64,000 nt of DNA from Paracoccus hibiscisoli (GTDB taxonomy: Bacteria; Pseudomonadota; Alphaproteobacteria; Rhodobacterales; Rhodobacteraceae), in NCBI RefSeq assembly GCF_005048265.1, contig NZ_SUNH01000011.1, positions 62,001 to 126,000 on the forward strand, in the 5' to 3' direction. Below, piece by piece: positions 51,580-59,332 of this stretch. Within the stretch, counting starts at the first letter, position 1; every line of letters begins with the position of its first letter. The notes under the pieces were generated by a model. It did not search any database, was not told the DNA's origin, and saw only the letters and a list, made by a program, of their open reading frames with translations. The position numbers and the translations under genes were made by a program.

Positions 51580-52193
51580 GGGCGGTCGTGGCCCTGCTGG
51601 CCCTGGGCGCCCTGGGCCTGTCGCTGGCCGGGCCCACGGCGCTTGGCACGCTGGCGCTGCGGCTTGGATGGGACGGCGCGGCGCTGGCGCTGCTGGACGA
51701 TCCAGGCGCGCGGGGCGTGGCCCTGTTCCGGCGGGGCGATCATGCGCAGGCCGATGCCGCCTTTGCCCGCGCAGGCCGGTCCCAGACCTATAACCGGGCG
51801 CTGTCGCTGGCGGCGACGGCGGACTACCCGCTGTCAGTGGCCTATTTCGACGCCGTCCTGTTCGCCAACCCCGCTGACGAACAGGCCCGCGCCAGCCGCG
51901 ATCTGGTTGCCGCGATGTATCCGCCGCAGCAGGGCGACAGCATCGCGCCAGGGCGCATCGCGGGCCATGGCGGCCGTCCCGCGCCCGACCAGATGATCGC
52001 CGCCGCGCTGAGCGAGGCCGCCGCCGACAGCTGGCGCCGCCCTCTTGAGGCGCGGGGCATGGCCGCCAGCGACGCCTGGCTGGAGACGATCACCGACGAT
52101 CCGGGCGAATTTCTGGCGCTGCGCCTGCGCGCCGAACACGACCGGCGCGCCGGGATGGGCCTGATCCGGCCCGAGGCAGGCGATCCGTGGTGA
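51576..52193 (+). CDS. TPR-type protein, BatC-like
   Basis: 205-residue protein with an N-terminal hydrophobic segment (VVALLALGALGLSLAGPTAL) and one or two TPR-like helices (RRGDHAQADAAFARAGRSQT then YNRALSLAA). The C-terminal half is charged and not recognised. Position after two VWA genes supports BatC. The stop overlaps the BatD-like gene. Confidence 0.72.
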   Translation: MRAVVALLALGALGLSLAGPTALGTLALRLGWDGAALALLDDPGARGVALFRRGDHAQADAAFARAGRSQTYNRALSLAATADYPLSVAYFDAVLFANPADEQARASRDLVAAMYPPQQGDSIAPGRIAGHGGRPAPDQMIAAALSEAAADSWRRPLEARGMAASDAWLETITDDPGEFLALRLRAEHDRRAGMGLIRPEAGDPW

Positions 52194-53338
52194 TCCGCGC
52201 GATCCTGCTGCTGCTGATGCTGGCCGCGCCGCTGCGCGCCCAGACCCCGCTGGCCCCCGGAGAGGCGCGGCTGCTGATCCTGCACGATCACGCCAACCCC
52301 GTCGTGGCCGAGATGGTCCGCCTGACCCTGCGCGGCGAATACGACCTGACCGTGTCGCTGGAAAGCCTGACCTTTCCCGCCTCGGACGCCTATGACTGGG
52401 TGCAGATCGACCGCGACCGCTGGTTTCAGGAGCGGATCGGCGGGCGGATGATCCAGATCTTTGAACGCGACATCGCGCTGTTCCCCCGGCAGGCCGGCGA
52501 TCTGTCCATCGGGCCGCTGGTCCATGATCTGACCCACATCACCCGTGCCGGTCTGCGCGAACCCCGCGCGGTGCGGTCTGGCGTGGCGCGTCTGGCGGTC
52601 AAGCCCTTTCCCCATGCGGCCCGGCCGCTGACGGCGCGGACGCTGGTCCTGACCGACGATCTGTCCGCGCCCCCCGGCCGTCTGGCGCAGGACGACATCC
52701 TGACCCGCCGCGTCACCATCGAGGCCTTGGGCGCGATGGCCCATCACCTGCCCCCCCGCCCCGAGATCGCGCAGCCCTGGCTGATCAGCTTTACCCTGCC
52801 CGAGACGCGCGAGACGATCCCCACGCCCGACGGCCCCGTGGCCCGCGTGGTCTGGGAATGGCAGATGCGTCCCCGCACCGGAGAGCCGGGCGTTCTGCCC
52901 GCGATCCCCTTTGCCTGGCTGGACACCGACACCCGCCGGATCGAGGTCGCGGCGATGAAGCCCATTCCCTTCGGCTTTGCGGGCTTTACGGCGTCGTCGG
53001 GGGCCGCCTTGGGCGCGGTTCCGGCATGGCGGATGGTCGCCGTGGCGGGGCTGGGCGCGCTGATCGGGCTGGCGGCGGTGCTGCGGGGCAGGCTGCCTGC
53101 GGGTCTGCGCGCGTGGCGGCGCGGTCCCCATGCGGCGGCGATGCGCCGGGCGGCGGGGCAGGGCGACCTGACGGCCCTGCGCGCGGCGGCGGCGGCGCAT
53201 CTGGCCTGGCGGGGCCGCACCGGGCCGCGCCATCGCGCCCTGCTGGCGGCGCTGGACCGGCGTCTTTATGCGCCCGCGGACGGGTTGGGTTTCGATGCGC
53301 AGGGCTGGCTGCGGGCGTGGTGGCGCGCGCGGGGCTGA
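52190..53338 (+). CDS. BatD-like oxygen-tolerance family protein
   Basis: About 382 residues with a signal peptide (LLLLMLAAPLRAQ), a beta-rich periplasmic part (LVLTDDLSAPPGRLAQDDIL, RRVTIEALGA) and one helix near residue 290 (MVAVAGLGALIGLAAVL) before a basic cytoplasmic tail. GTG 52190 makes a GTGA overlap with the TPR gene; GTG 52187 is possible. It ends the MoxR-Bat operon. The family name comes from the Bacteroides aerotolerance genes; function in alphaproteobacteria is unknown. Confidence 0.75.
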   Translation: MIRAILLLLMLAAPLRAQTPLAPGEARLLILHDHANPVVAEMVRLTLRGEYDLTVSLESLTFPASDAYDWVQIDRDRWFQERIGGRMIQIFERDIALFPRQAGDLSIGPLVHDLTHITRAGLREPRAVRSGVARLAVKPFPHAARPLTARTLVLTDDLSAPPGRLAQDDILTRRVTIEALGAMAHHLPPRPEIAQPWLISFTLPETRETIPTPDGPVARVVWEWQMRPRTGEPGVLPAIPFAWLDTDTRRIEVAAMKPIPFGFAGFTASSGAALGAVPAWRMVAVAGLGALIGLAAVLRGRLPAGLRAWRRGPHAAAMRRAAGQGDLTALRAAAAAHLAWRGRTGPRHRALLAALDRRLYAPADGLGFDAQGWLRAWWRARG

Positions 53339-53409
53339 CACGGGCCAGCAGGGAACAGATCGCGCGGACGGCGCCTTTTGTCACGACATCACAGAAAGGC
53401 GACCCCAGC

Positions 53410-54207
53410 ATGAGCGACCAGGCAGTGGCCCCCGACCCCCCCGATCTGACCCGCACCGTCTTTGAAGCCGTGACCGAAAAGGCCCAGCAGCCGCTGCGCC
53501 CGATGATCATCCTGGGCCTGCTGGCGGGGATCTATGTCGGGCTGGGCGGGCTGTTCGCGACGGTGGCCCTGGCCGGGGCGGAGGACATGCCCTTTGGCGC
53601 AGGGCAGGTGCTGGCGGGGGTCGTGTTCTCTCTGGGGCTGGCGCTGGTGCTGATCGCGGGGTCCGAGCTGTTCACCGGCAACACGCTGATGCTGGGCCCG
53701 GTCACGGCGGGGCAGCTGCCCGGCGGCACGGCGGCGCGTGCCCTGTCTGTGGTCTATCTGGCGAATTTCGCGGGCTCGCTGTGCCTGGCGGTGCTGGTGC
53801 TGCTGGCCGGCGTGCATCAGGGCGGCGACGGCGCCGTCGGTCGCGCCGCGCTGGATCTGGGGGTCACCAAGACCGACAAGTCCTTTGTCGCGCTGCTGGC
53901 CAGCGGGGTGCTGGCCAACATGCTGGTCTGTCTGGCCGTCTGGATGGCCCATGCGGGCCACACCGTGACGCAGAAAATCGCCGGCCTGATGCTGCCCATC
54001 GCGGCCTTTGTGGCCGCGGGGTTGGAGCATTCGGTCGCGAACATGTATCTGCTGCCCTATGCCTATATGCTGCAATTCGTCATGGACCAGCCTGCGGTGA
54101 TCGGCCTGGGCGGCGTGCTGCGCAACATCGTGGCGGCGACCCTGGGCAACCTGATCGGCGGCGGCTTCGTCGCCATCGCCTATGGCGCGGTGCATATCAA
54201 GCGATAG
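53410..54207 (+). CDS. Formate/nitrite transporter (FNT) family channel
   Basis: 265-residue pentameric channel type with six helices. Motifs: GIYVGLGGLFATVALAG, the GSELFTGNTLML omega loop, YLANFAGSL, VLANMLVCLAVWMA and EHSVANMYLLPYAY. It could pass formate, nitrite, hydrosulfide or acetate. No neighbouring formate or nitrite genes point to one. A 71-base gap separates it from the BatD-like gene. Confidence 0.88.
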   Translation: MSDQAVAPDPPDLTRTVFEAVTEKAQQPLRPMIILGLLAGIYVGLGGLFATVALAGAEDMPFGAGQVLAGVVFSLGLALVLIAGSELFTGNTLMLGPVTAGQLPGGTAARALSVVYLANFAGSLCLAVLVLLAGVHQGGDGAVGRAALDLGVTKTDKSFVALLASGVLANMLVCLAVWMAHAGHTVTQKIAGLMLPIAAFVAAGLEHSVANMYLLPYAYMLQFVMDQPAVIGLGGVLRNIVAATLGNLIGGGFVAIAYGAVHIKR

Positions 54208-54230
54208 GACCGCACGCCCCGGCGCCCGCA

Positions 54231-55268
54231 TCAGGCGGGGGCCGCGACCTCGACCGCGTTGCGGGTGCGGGGCAGGGCGTGGGGCTGTTCGCGTTGCAGA
54301 TAGTCCAGCAGCGCCTCGCGGATATGGCAGCGCAGATCAAAGGCGCGGCCCGCGTTCGTGGCATCGGCCAGGATGCGGATCTCGGCCTCGCGTTCGCGAA
54401 AATCGGTGACCTGCAGGGCAAAGACATCGCCCTTCCACAGCGGCGATGCGCGGACCACGCGTTCGGCCTCGGCACGCAGGGCGGTCGTGTCCACCGCGAA
54501 ATCGACATAGAGCAGCACCACCCCGATCAGGGTCGCATCATTGCGCGTCCAGTTCTGGAAGGGCTGCTCCATGAAATAGTTCAGCGGCACGATCATGCGC
54601 CGCCGGTCCCAGATGCGGACGACGACATAGGTCGCGGTGATCTCCTCGATATTGCCCCATTCGCCCTCGACGATCACGGCGTCGTCGATGCGGATGGGCT
54701 GGGTCAGCGCCAGCTGCAGCCCGGCAAAGACGTTGCGCAGCACCGGCTGCAGCGCAAAGCCCACGACAATGCCCGCAGCCCCCGCCGAGGCCAACAGGCT
54801 GACGCCGTATTGGCGCACCCCTTCGATGGTCATCAGCGCGGCGCTGACGCCGATGACGACGATTACCGTGGTGCCGACGCGCTGCAGGATGCGGGCCTGG
54901 GTGACATGCTTGCGCGCCAGCAGGTTGTCCTCGACGTCGATGCGGAACCGGCGCAGGTGCAACTGCATCCAGATCTCCAGCGCGGTCCTCAGCACCCAGG
55001 TCGTACAGGCGATGAAGGCGATCAGCAGCAGATGGCGCAGCACGCGCCCCTCCTCCCAGGGCAGGGGCACGGTGTTGGCGGCAAAGGACGCCGCCATGAT
55101 CATCAGCTGAAGCTGCACCGGCCCGCGCGTGCGCGCCAGCAGCGGCCGCCAGAAGACCGTGTCGCGCACCAGCCGGGTCAGGGCTAGGCGATAGATGACA
55201 AAGCAGGCGACCCAGGAAAAGGCCAAGGCCAGCAGAAAGATGGCGGTCGTTTGGGTCCAGGGGGGCAT
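54231..55268 (-). CDS. Mechanosensitive ion channel (MscS family)
   Basis: 345-residue channel: four to five N-terminal helices, the pore helix VSLLASAGAAGIVVGFALQP, then the beta domain with LTQPIRIDDAVIVEGEWGNI, then EEI and RRRMIVPLNYFMEQPFQNW. It opens under membrane tension on hypo-osmotic shock. ATG 55268 begins MPPWTQTTA, and the open frame further up is not conserved. It is convergent with the FNT gene. Confidence 0.9.
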   Translation of the reverse strand: MPPWTQTTAIFLLALAFSWVACFVIYRLALTRLVRDTVFWRPLLARTRGPVQLQLMIMAASFAANTVPLPWEEGRVLRHLLLIAFIACTTWVLRTALEIWMQLHLRRFRIDVEDNLLARKHVTQARILQRVGTTVIVVIGVSAALMTIEGVRQYGVSLLASAGAAGIVVGFALQPVLRNVFAGLQLALTQPIRIDDAVIVEGEWGNIEEITATYVVVRIWDRRRMIVPLNYFMEQPFQNWTRNDATLIGVVLLYVDFAVDTTALRAEAERVVRASPLWKGDVFALQVTDFREREAEIRILADATNAGRAFDLRCHIREALLDYLQREQPHALPRTRNAVEVAAPA

Positions 55269-55470
55269 CGTGTCTCCGAACGCGGCGACCGCGCGGGGGC
55301 AGCCGGGGGGAACAGGCATGCGCCACGCCCGGACAGGCGGTGGAACCGGACAGGCGTGGCGGTCGGATGGGCGGGCACGGGGCCTGCACCACGGGGCCAA
55401 CGGCGCAGGCGGGCGGTTGTTCCGCAAACCGCGCCCGGTCGGATCGTCCTGCCCGGATCGCAGGCAGGCG

Positions 55471-56115
55471 TCAGCCCGCGCAGCGGACCCGGATGCTGTC
55501 GTCGCTGAAGGCGCCGAAATCGATCTGGACATCGCCCGGCGCGGTGCGGCGCATTTCGCGGGCCAGGGCCGCGCGCAGGGCGCCGTTGCCGGTGTCGCCC
55601 GGTGCCTCGGTGCCCTGCAGGGCGGCGGTGCATCCGGCGCGGCCTTGGATGACCACCTGGGACGGCATGGAAAAGGCCACGTAATAGGTCGGGTCGAACA
55701 CCCGGATCGTCACCGGAACCGCCCCCGCCACCGGAGTGGTCAGGCTGTGCAGGCGGCGCGACACGATGCGGTCGCCCTCCAGCCCCATGGCGATGGGGCG
55801 GGGGGGCAGGGTGGGCACCGATCCGCCCGCCGCCGTGACGGCCAGCACGCCCCCCGCGACCGGGTCCCACGCGGCATCCTGGCGCTGCAGGCGGGACAGC
55901 TGATCGGCGGCAAAGCCGCCCGGTCCGGGCGTTCCGACCTCGGACAGCATCAGCAGGGAATACAGCTCGTCATAGGCCCAGCTTTCCTCGATGGCGGTCA
56001 GCCGCCCCTGGGCGTCATAGCGCAGCGTCAGCGCGGCATCGATGAACACATGCGGATGCGCGGCCGCCGCGCAGGGCAGCAGAAGGGCCAGAAGGGCAAG
56101 GCGGATCGACGGCAT
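55471..56115 (-). CDS. DUF1007 exported protein
   Basis: 214-residue protein with a signal peptide (IRLALLALLLPCAAA) followed by HPHVFIDAALTLRYDAQGRL, the diagnostic start of DUF1007 with its His-rich HPHVF motif. Such proteins often accompany nickel/cobalt or zinc exporters of the RcnA type, but none is seen here. It is divergent from the phytase-like gene and a 202-base gap precedes the MscS gene. Function unknown. Confidence 0.85.
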   Translation of the reverse strand: MPSIRLALLALLLPCAAAAHPHVFIDAALTLRYDAQGRLTAIEESWAYDELYSLLMLSEVGTPGPGGFAADQLSRLQRQDAAWDPVAGGVLAVTAAGGSVPTLPPRPIAMGLEGDRIVSRRLHSLTTPVAGAVPVTIRVFDPTYYVAFSMPSQVVIQGRAGCTAALQGTEAPGDTGNGALRAALAREMRRTAPGDVQIDFGAFSDDSIRVRCAG

Positions 56116-56235
56116 GGGCGGCCCTTTCTGGCGGGGATGGTCGCGGCCAGCATAGACCGGCGGGCGGGGCCGGGGCAAATCACCCTGCCATCAGCCGGGC
56201 GGTGGCACGGCCCGGTGGGGCAGAAAAGCCGCTCG

Positions 56236-56253
56236 CTGTCACGGGTTTGTTAT
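56236..56253 (+). promoter_or_regulatory. Pho box upstream of the phytase-like gene
   Basis: CTGTCAC-GGGT-TTGTTAT: a near-consensus half-site and a 5-of-7 half-site with 11-bp spacing. It ends 48 bases before ATG 56302, with CCTAACGT at a suitable -10 distance. Confidence 0.65.
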
Positions 56254-56301
56254 GCGGCGGCCCTAACGTCCCGCCATCATTCACACCGCCCCTGAGGTTC
56301 C

Positions 56302-58464
56302 ATGTCCGCCCCCATCACCGGTTTCGTCTCTCTCCTGGCGCTGGTCGCCGCCGTCCCGGCCCTGGCCGAGCCGCATTTCAACCGCATCGCGACCCTGCCC
56401 GTCACCGCCACCATGGCGGATGGCGCGGATGTCGCGCGCGAATCCTCGGCCGAGATCATCTCGGCCTCCGAGGACGGGATGACGCTGGTCTATACCGACA
56501 GCCCGCTTGGGGTGATCGGGCTGATCGACATCACCGACCCGCAGGCCCCGCGCGCCCTGGGCCAGGTCGACATGGGCGGAGAGCCGACCACCGCCGTCTT
56601 TGTCGGCGACATGGTCTTTGCCGGGGTTAACACGTCGGACAGCTATACCGCCCCCTCGGGCAGGCTGGCGACGGTCGATCCGGCGACGATGGCGGTTGTG
56701 GCCGAATGCGATCTGGGCGGACAGCCCGACGCGGTCGCCAAGGCCCCCGATGGCAGCTTTCTGGCCGTGGCCATCGAGAACGAGCGCGACGAGGATCTGG
56801 GCGATGGCGGCCTGCCGCAGATGCCCGCGGGCTTTGTCGTCAAGCTGCCGGTCGCGGACGGCGCGGCCGATTGCGCGGCCCTGCAGGTGATCGAGATGAC
56901 CGGCCTGGCCGACATCCACCCCGAGGACCCCGAGCCCGAATTCGTGGACGTGAACGATGCCGGAGAGATCGTCGTCACCCTGCAGGAGAACAACCACATC
57001 GTGATCATCGGCGCCGACGGCACCGTCGCGTCGCATTTCCCGGCGGGCGAGGTCGCGCTGGAGGGGATCGACACGGCCCGCGACGGCGCGCTGGATTTCA
57101 CCGGCAGCAAGCCCGCCGCCCCGCGAGAGCCCGATGCCGTCAAGTGGATCGACGCCGATCACGTGGCCTTTGCCAACGAGGGCGACTGGAAGGGCGGCAC
57201 GCGCGGCTGGTCGGTCTTTCACCGCGACGGGACGATGGTCTGGGACGCGGGCAACAGCCTTGAGCAGGCGATCGCCGCCATCGGCCATTACCCCGAACAC
57301 CGCAGCCACACCAAGGGCGCAGAGCCCGAGGGGATGGAGACCGGCACCTTTGGCGGCATCCCGATGGTCTTTGTCGCGGCCGAGCGTGCCTCGGTCATCG
57401 GGGTCTATGACGTCTCGGACGTGACCGCGCCGCGGCTGCACCAGCTGCTGCCCTCGGGGATCAGCCCTGAGGGGATCGTGGCCATCCCCGCGCGCAACCT
57501 GATCGCCAGCGCGAACGAATTCGACGGGCGCGCGGACGGGGCGGCGGGCAGCCATGTGATGATCTATGAATGGCAGGACGCCCCTGCCGCCTATCCGATG
57601 ATCACCGCCGATGAGGGAATTGGCTGGGGCGCGTTGTCGGGCCTGGTCGCGGATGCCGACCGCCCGGGCATCCTCTATGCCGTGACCGACAGCGTTTATG
57701 CGATGGCGCCCGCGATCCTGACCATCGACGCCACGCAGACGCCCGCCCGCATCACCGAACGCCGCGTCGTGACCCGCATGGGCCAGCCCGCCCAGAAGCT
57801 GGACCTGGAGGGGATCGCCCTGGGGCCCGATGGCGGGTTCTGGCTGGCCTCGGAGGGGCGGGCCGACCGGCTGGTGCCGCATGCCGTCTATCGCGTGGAC
57901 GCGAAGGGAGAGATCCGCGAGGAGATCGCCCTGCCTGCCGAACTGCTGGCGCATGAGACGCGCTTTGGCATCGAGGGGATCACCGTGCAGGGCGACGTTC
58001 TGTGGATGGCCGTGCAGCGCGAATGGGGCGACGACCCGGCGGGCATGGTCAAGCTGCTGGCCTATGACACCGCGACGCAAGGCTGGGGCGCGGTCCATTA
58101 CCCGCTGGAAACCCCCGCTGATGGCGCTTGGATGGGCCTGTCCGAGATCACGCTGGACGGCGATTGGGCCTATGTCTTGGAACGCGACAACCAGATCGGC
58201 GATGCGGCCGCCACCAAGGCGTTGTATCGCGTGGCGCTGTCCGATCTGACCCCCGCGCCGCTTGACGGTCCGCTGCCGGTGGTCACCAAGGCGCTGGTGC
58301 GCGACCTGATCCCCGATCTGGGCGCGCTGAACGGCTATGTCCAGGACAAGGTCGAGGGCTTTGCCATCGACGCGGATGGCACGGGCTGGGTCGTGACCGA
58401 CAATGACGGCGTGCAGGACGCCTCGGGCGAGACGCTGTTCTGGTCGGTCGGCGCGATGCGCTGA
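56302..58464 (+). CDS. Secreted esterase-like/phytase-family beta-propeller protein
   Basis: 720-residue exported protein with a signal peptide (TGFVSLLALVAAVPALA, cleaved before EPHFN). The N-terminal half is a beta-propeller with LVIVD-type repeats (VIGLIDITDPQAPRALGQVD, SVIGVYDVSDVTAPRLHQ). The C-terminal half has the phytase-like esterase block LDLEGIALGPDGGFWLASEG, then GIEGITVQ and KVEGFAIDADGTGWVVTDND, with acidic residues suited to Ca2+. With a Pho box upstream it probably releases phosphate from organic esters. The substrate is not known; similar proteins have only predicted activity. Confidence 0.85.
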   Translation: MSAPITGFVSLLALVAAVPALAEPHFNRIATLPVTATMADGADVARESSAEIISASEDGMTLVYTDSPLGVIGLIDITDPQAPRALGQVDMGGEPTTAVFVGDMVFAGVNTSDSYTAPSGRLATVDPATMAVVAECDLGGQPDAVAKAPDGSFLAVAIENERDEDLGDGGLPQMPAGFVVKLPVADGAADCAALQVIEMTGLADIHPEDPEPEFVDVNDAGEIVVTLQENNHIVIIGADGTVASHFPAGEVALEGIDTARDGALDFTGSKPAAPREPDAVKWIDADHVAFANEGDWKGGTRGWSVFHRDGTMVWDAGNSLEQAIAAIGHYPEHRSHTKGAEPEGMETGTFGGIPMVFVAAERASVIGVYDVSDVTAPRLHQLLPSGISPEGIVAIPARNLIASANEFDGRADGAAGSHVMIYEWQDAPAAYPMITADEGIGWGALSGLVADADRPGILYAVTDSVYAMAPAILTIDATQTPARITERRVVTRMGQPAQKLDLEGIALGPDGGFWLASEGRADRLVPHAVYRVDAKGEIREEIALPAELLAHETRFGIEGITVQGDVLWMAVQREWGDDPAGMVKLLAYDTATQGWGAVHYPLETPADGAWMGLSEITLDGDWAYVLERDNQIGDAAATKALYRVALSDLTPAPLDGPLPVVTKALVRDLIPDLGALNGYVQDKVEGFAIDADGTGWVVTDNDGVQDASGETLFWSVGAMR

Positions 58465-58478
58465 CCCTTGCGTGATCG

Positions 58479-58514
58479 CCGGCCCCGCCCTGACATAGGT
58501 CAAGGCGGGGCCGG
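58479..58514. terminator. 11-bp perfect hairpin after the phytase-like gene
   Basis: CCGGCCCCGCC (58479-58489) pairs with GGCGGGGCCGG (58504-58514). It starts 14 bases after the stop and lacks a T-run. The 14-base loop is itself an FNR-like box. Confidence 0.6.
58490..58503. promoter_or_regulatory. FNR/CRP-family box CTGACATAGGTCAA
   Basis: Read on the minus strand this is TTGACCTATGTCAG, matching the TTGAC-N4-GTCAA class of FNR/DNR sites at all but one position. It lies 65 bases before the SDR gene, suitable for oxygen- or NO-responsive control of the SDR, P-type ATPase and ackA-pduL genes. Confidence 0.55.
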
Positions 58515-58567
58515 TCCGGGTCTGTCATCGTCGCCCCTCAAGGTTCGCCTTCAGAAGGAGCAGACAC

Positions 58568-59332
58568 ATGACGGATCTCCGTTTCGACTTTCGCGGCCGC
58601 ACGGCCATCGTGACCGGCGCCGCATCTGGCATCGGCCGCGAGATCGCCCTGGAGCTGGGGCGTTCGGGCGCGCGTGTCATCGTCAGCGACCTGCAGGACA
58701 AAGCCTGCCACGCCGTCGTCCAGCAGATCGAGGCCGCCGGGGGCACCGCCCGCGCCTTTGCCGCCGATGTTGCCGACGAGGCCGCGATGAAGGCCCTGGT
58801 CGCCTGCGCCGAGGCCGAGGGGGGCGGCCTGCACATGGCGGTCAACAATGCCGGGATCGGCGGTCCCAGCCTGCCCACCGGCGAATACCCCGCCGACGAT
58901 TGGCGGCGGGTGATCGACATCAACCTGAACGGCGTTTTTTACGGGATGCGCTGGCAGATCCCCGCGATGGAGCGGGCGGGCGGCGGGTCCATCGTCAACA
59001 TGTCCTCGATCCTGGGGTCGGTGGGCTTTGCCAATGCCGCGCCCTATGTCGCGGCCAAGCACGCGCTGCTTGGCCTGACGCGGACTGCGGCGATGGAATA
59101 CGCGGCGCGGGGGGTGCGGGTGAACGCCGTGGGTCCGGCCTTCATCGACACGCCGCTGCTGTCGGCCAACCTGTCGCCCGAGGCATTGGCCGGTCTGGCC
59201 GCGCTGCATCCGATGGGGCGCATCGGCACCCCGGCCGAGGTCTCGGCGCTGACCTGCTTTCTGCTGTCGGACCGGGCCAGCTTTGTCACCGGCAGCTATC
59301 ACCTGGTCGATGGCGGATATACCGCGCCATGA
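58568..59332 (+). CDS. Classical short-chain dehydrogenase/reductase
   Basis: 254-residue NAD(P)-dependent SDR: TGAASGIGREIALEL cofactor loop, NNAGIGG, catalytic Ser in MSSILGSVG and Tyr-x-x-x-Lys in PYVAAKHALLG, ending FVTGSYHLVDGGYTA. AGAAGGAG precedes ATG 58568. It overlaps the P-type ATPase gene by 4 bp, so it is the first gene of a three-gene operon with the ATPase and acetate kinase fusion. Substrate unknown. Confidence 0.87.
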   Translation: MTDLRFDFRGRTAIVTGAASGIGREIALELGRSGARVIVSDLQDKACHAVVQQIEAAGGTARAFAADVADEAAMKALVACAEAEGGGLHMAVNNAGIGGPSLPTGEYPADDWRRVIDINLNGVFYGMRWQIPAMERAGGGSIVNMSSILGSVGFANAAPYVAAKHALLGLTRTAAMEYAARGVRVNAVGPAFIDTPLLSANLSPEALAGLAALHPMGRIGTPAEVSALTCFLLSDRASFVTGSYHLVDGGYTAP

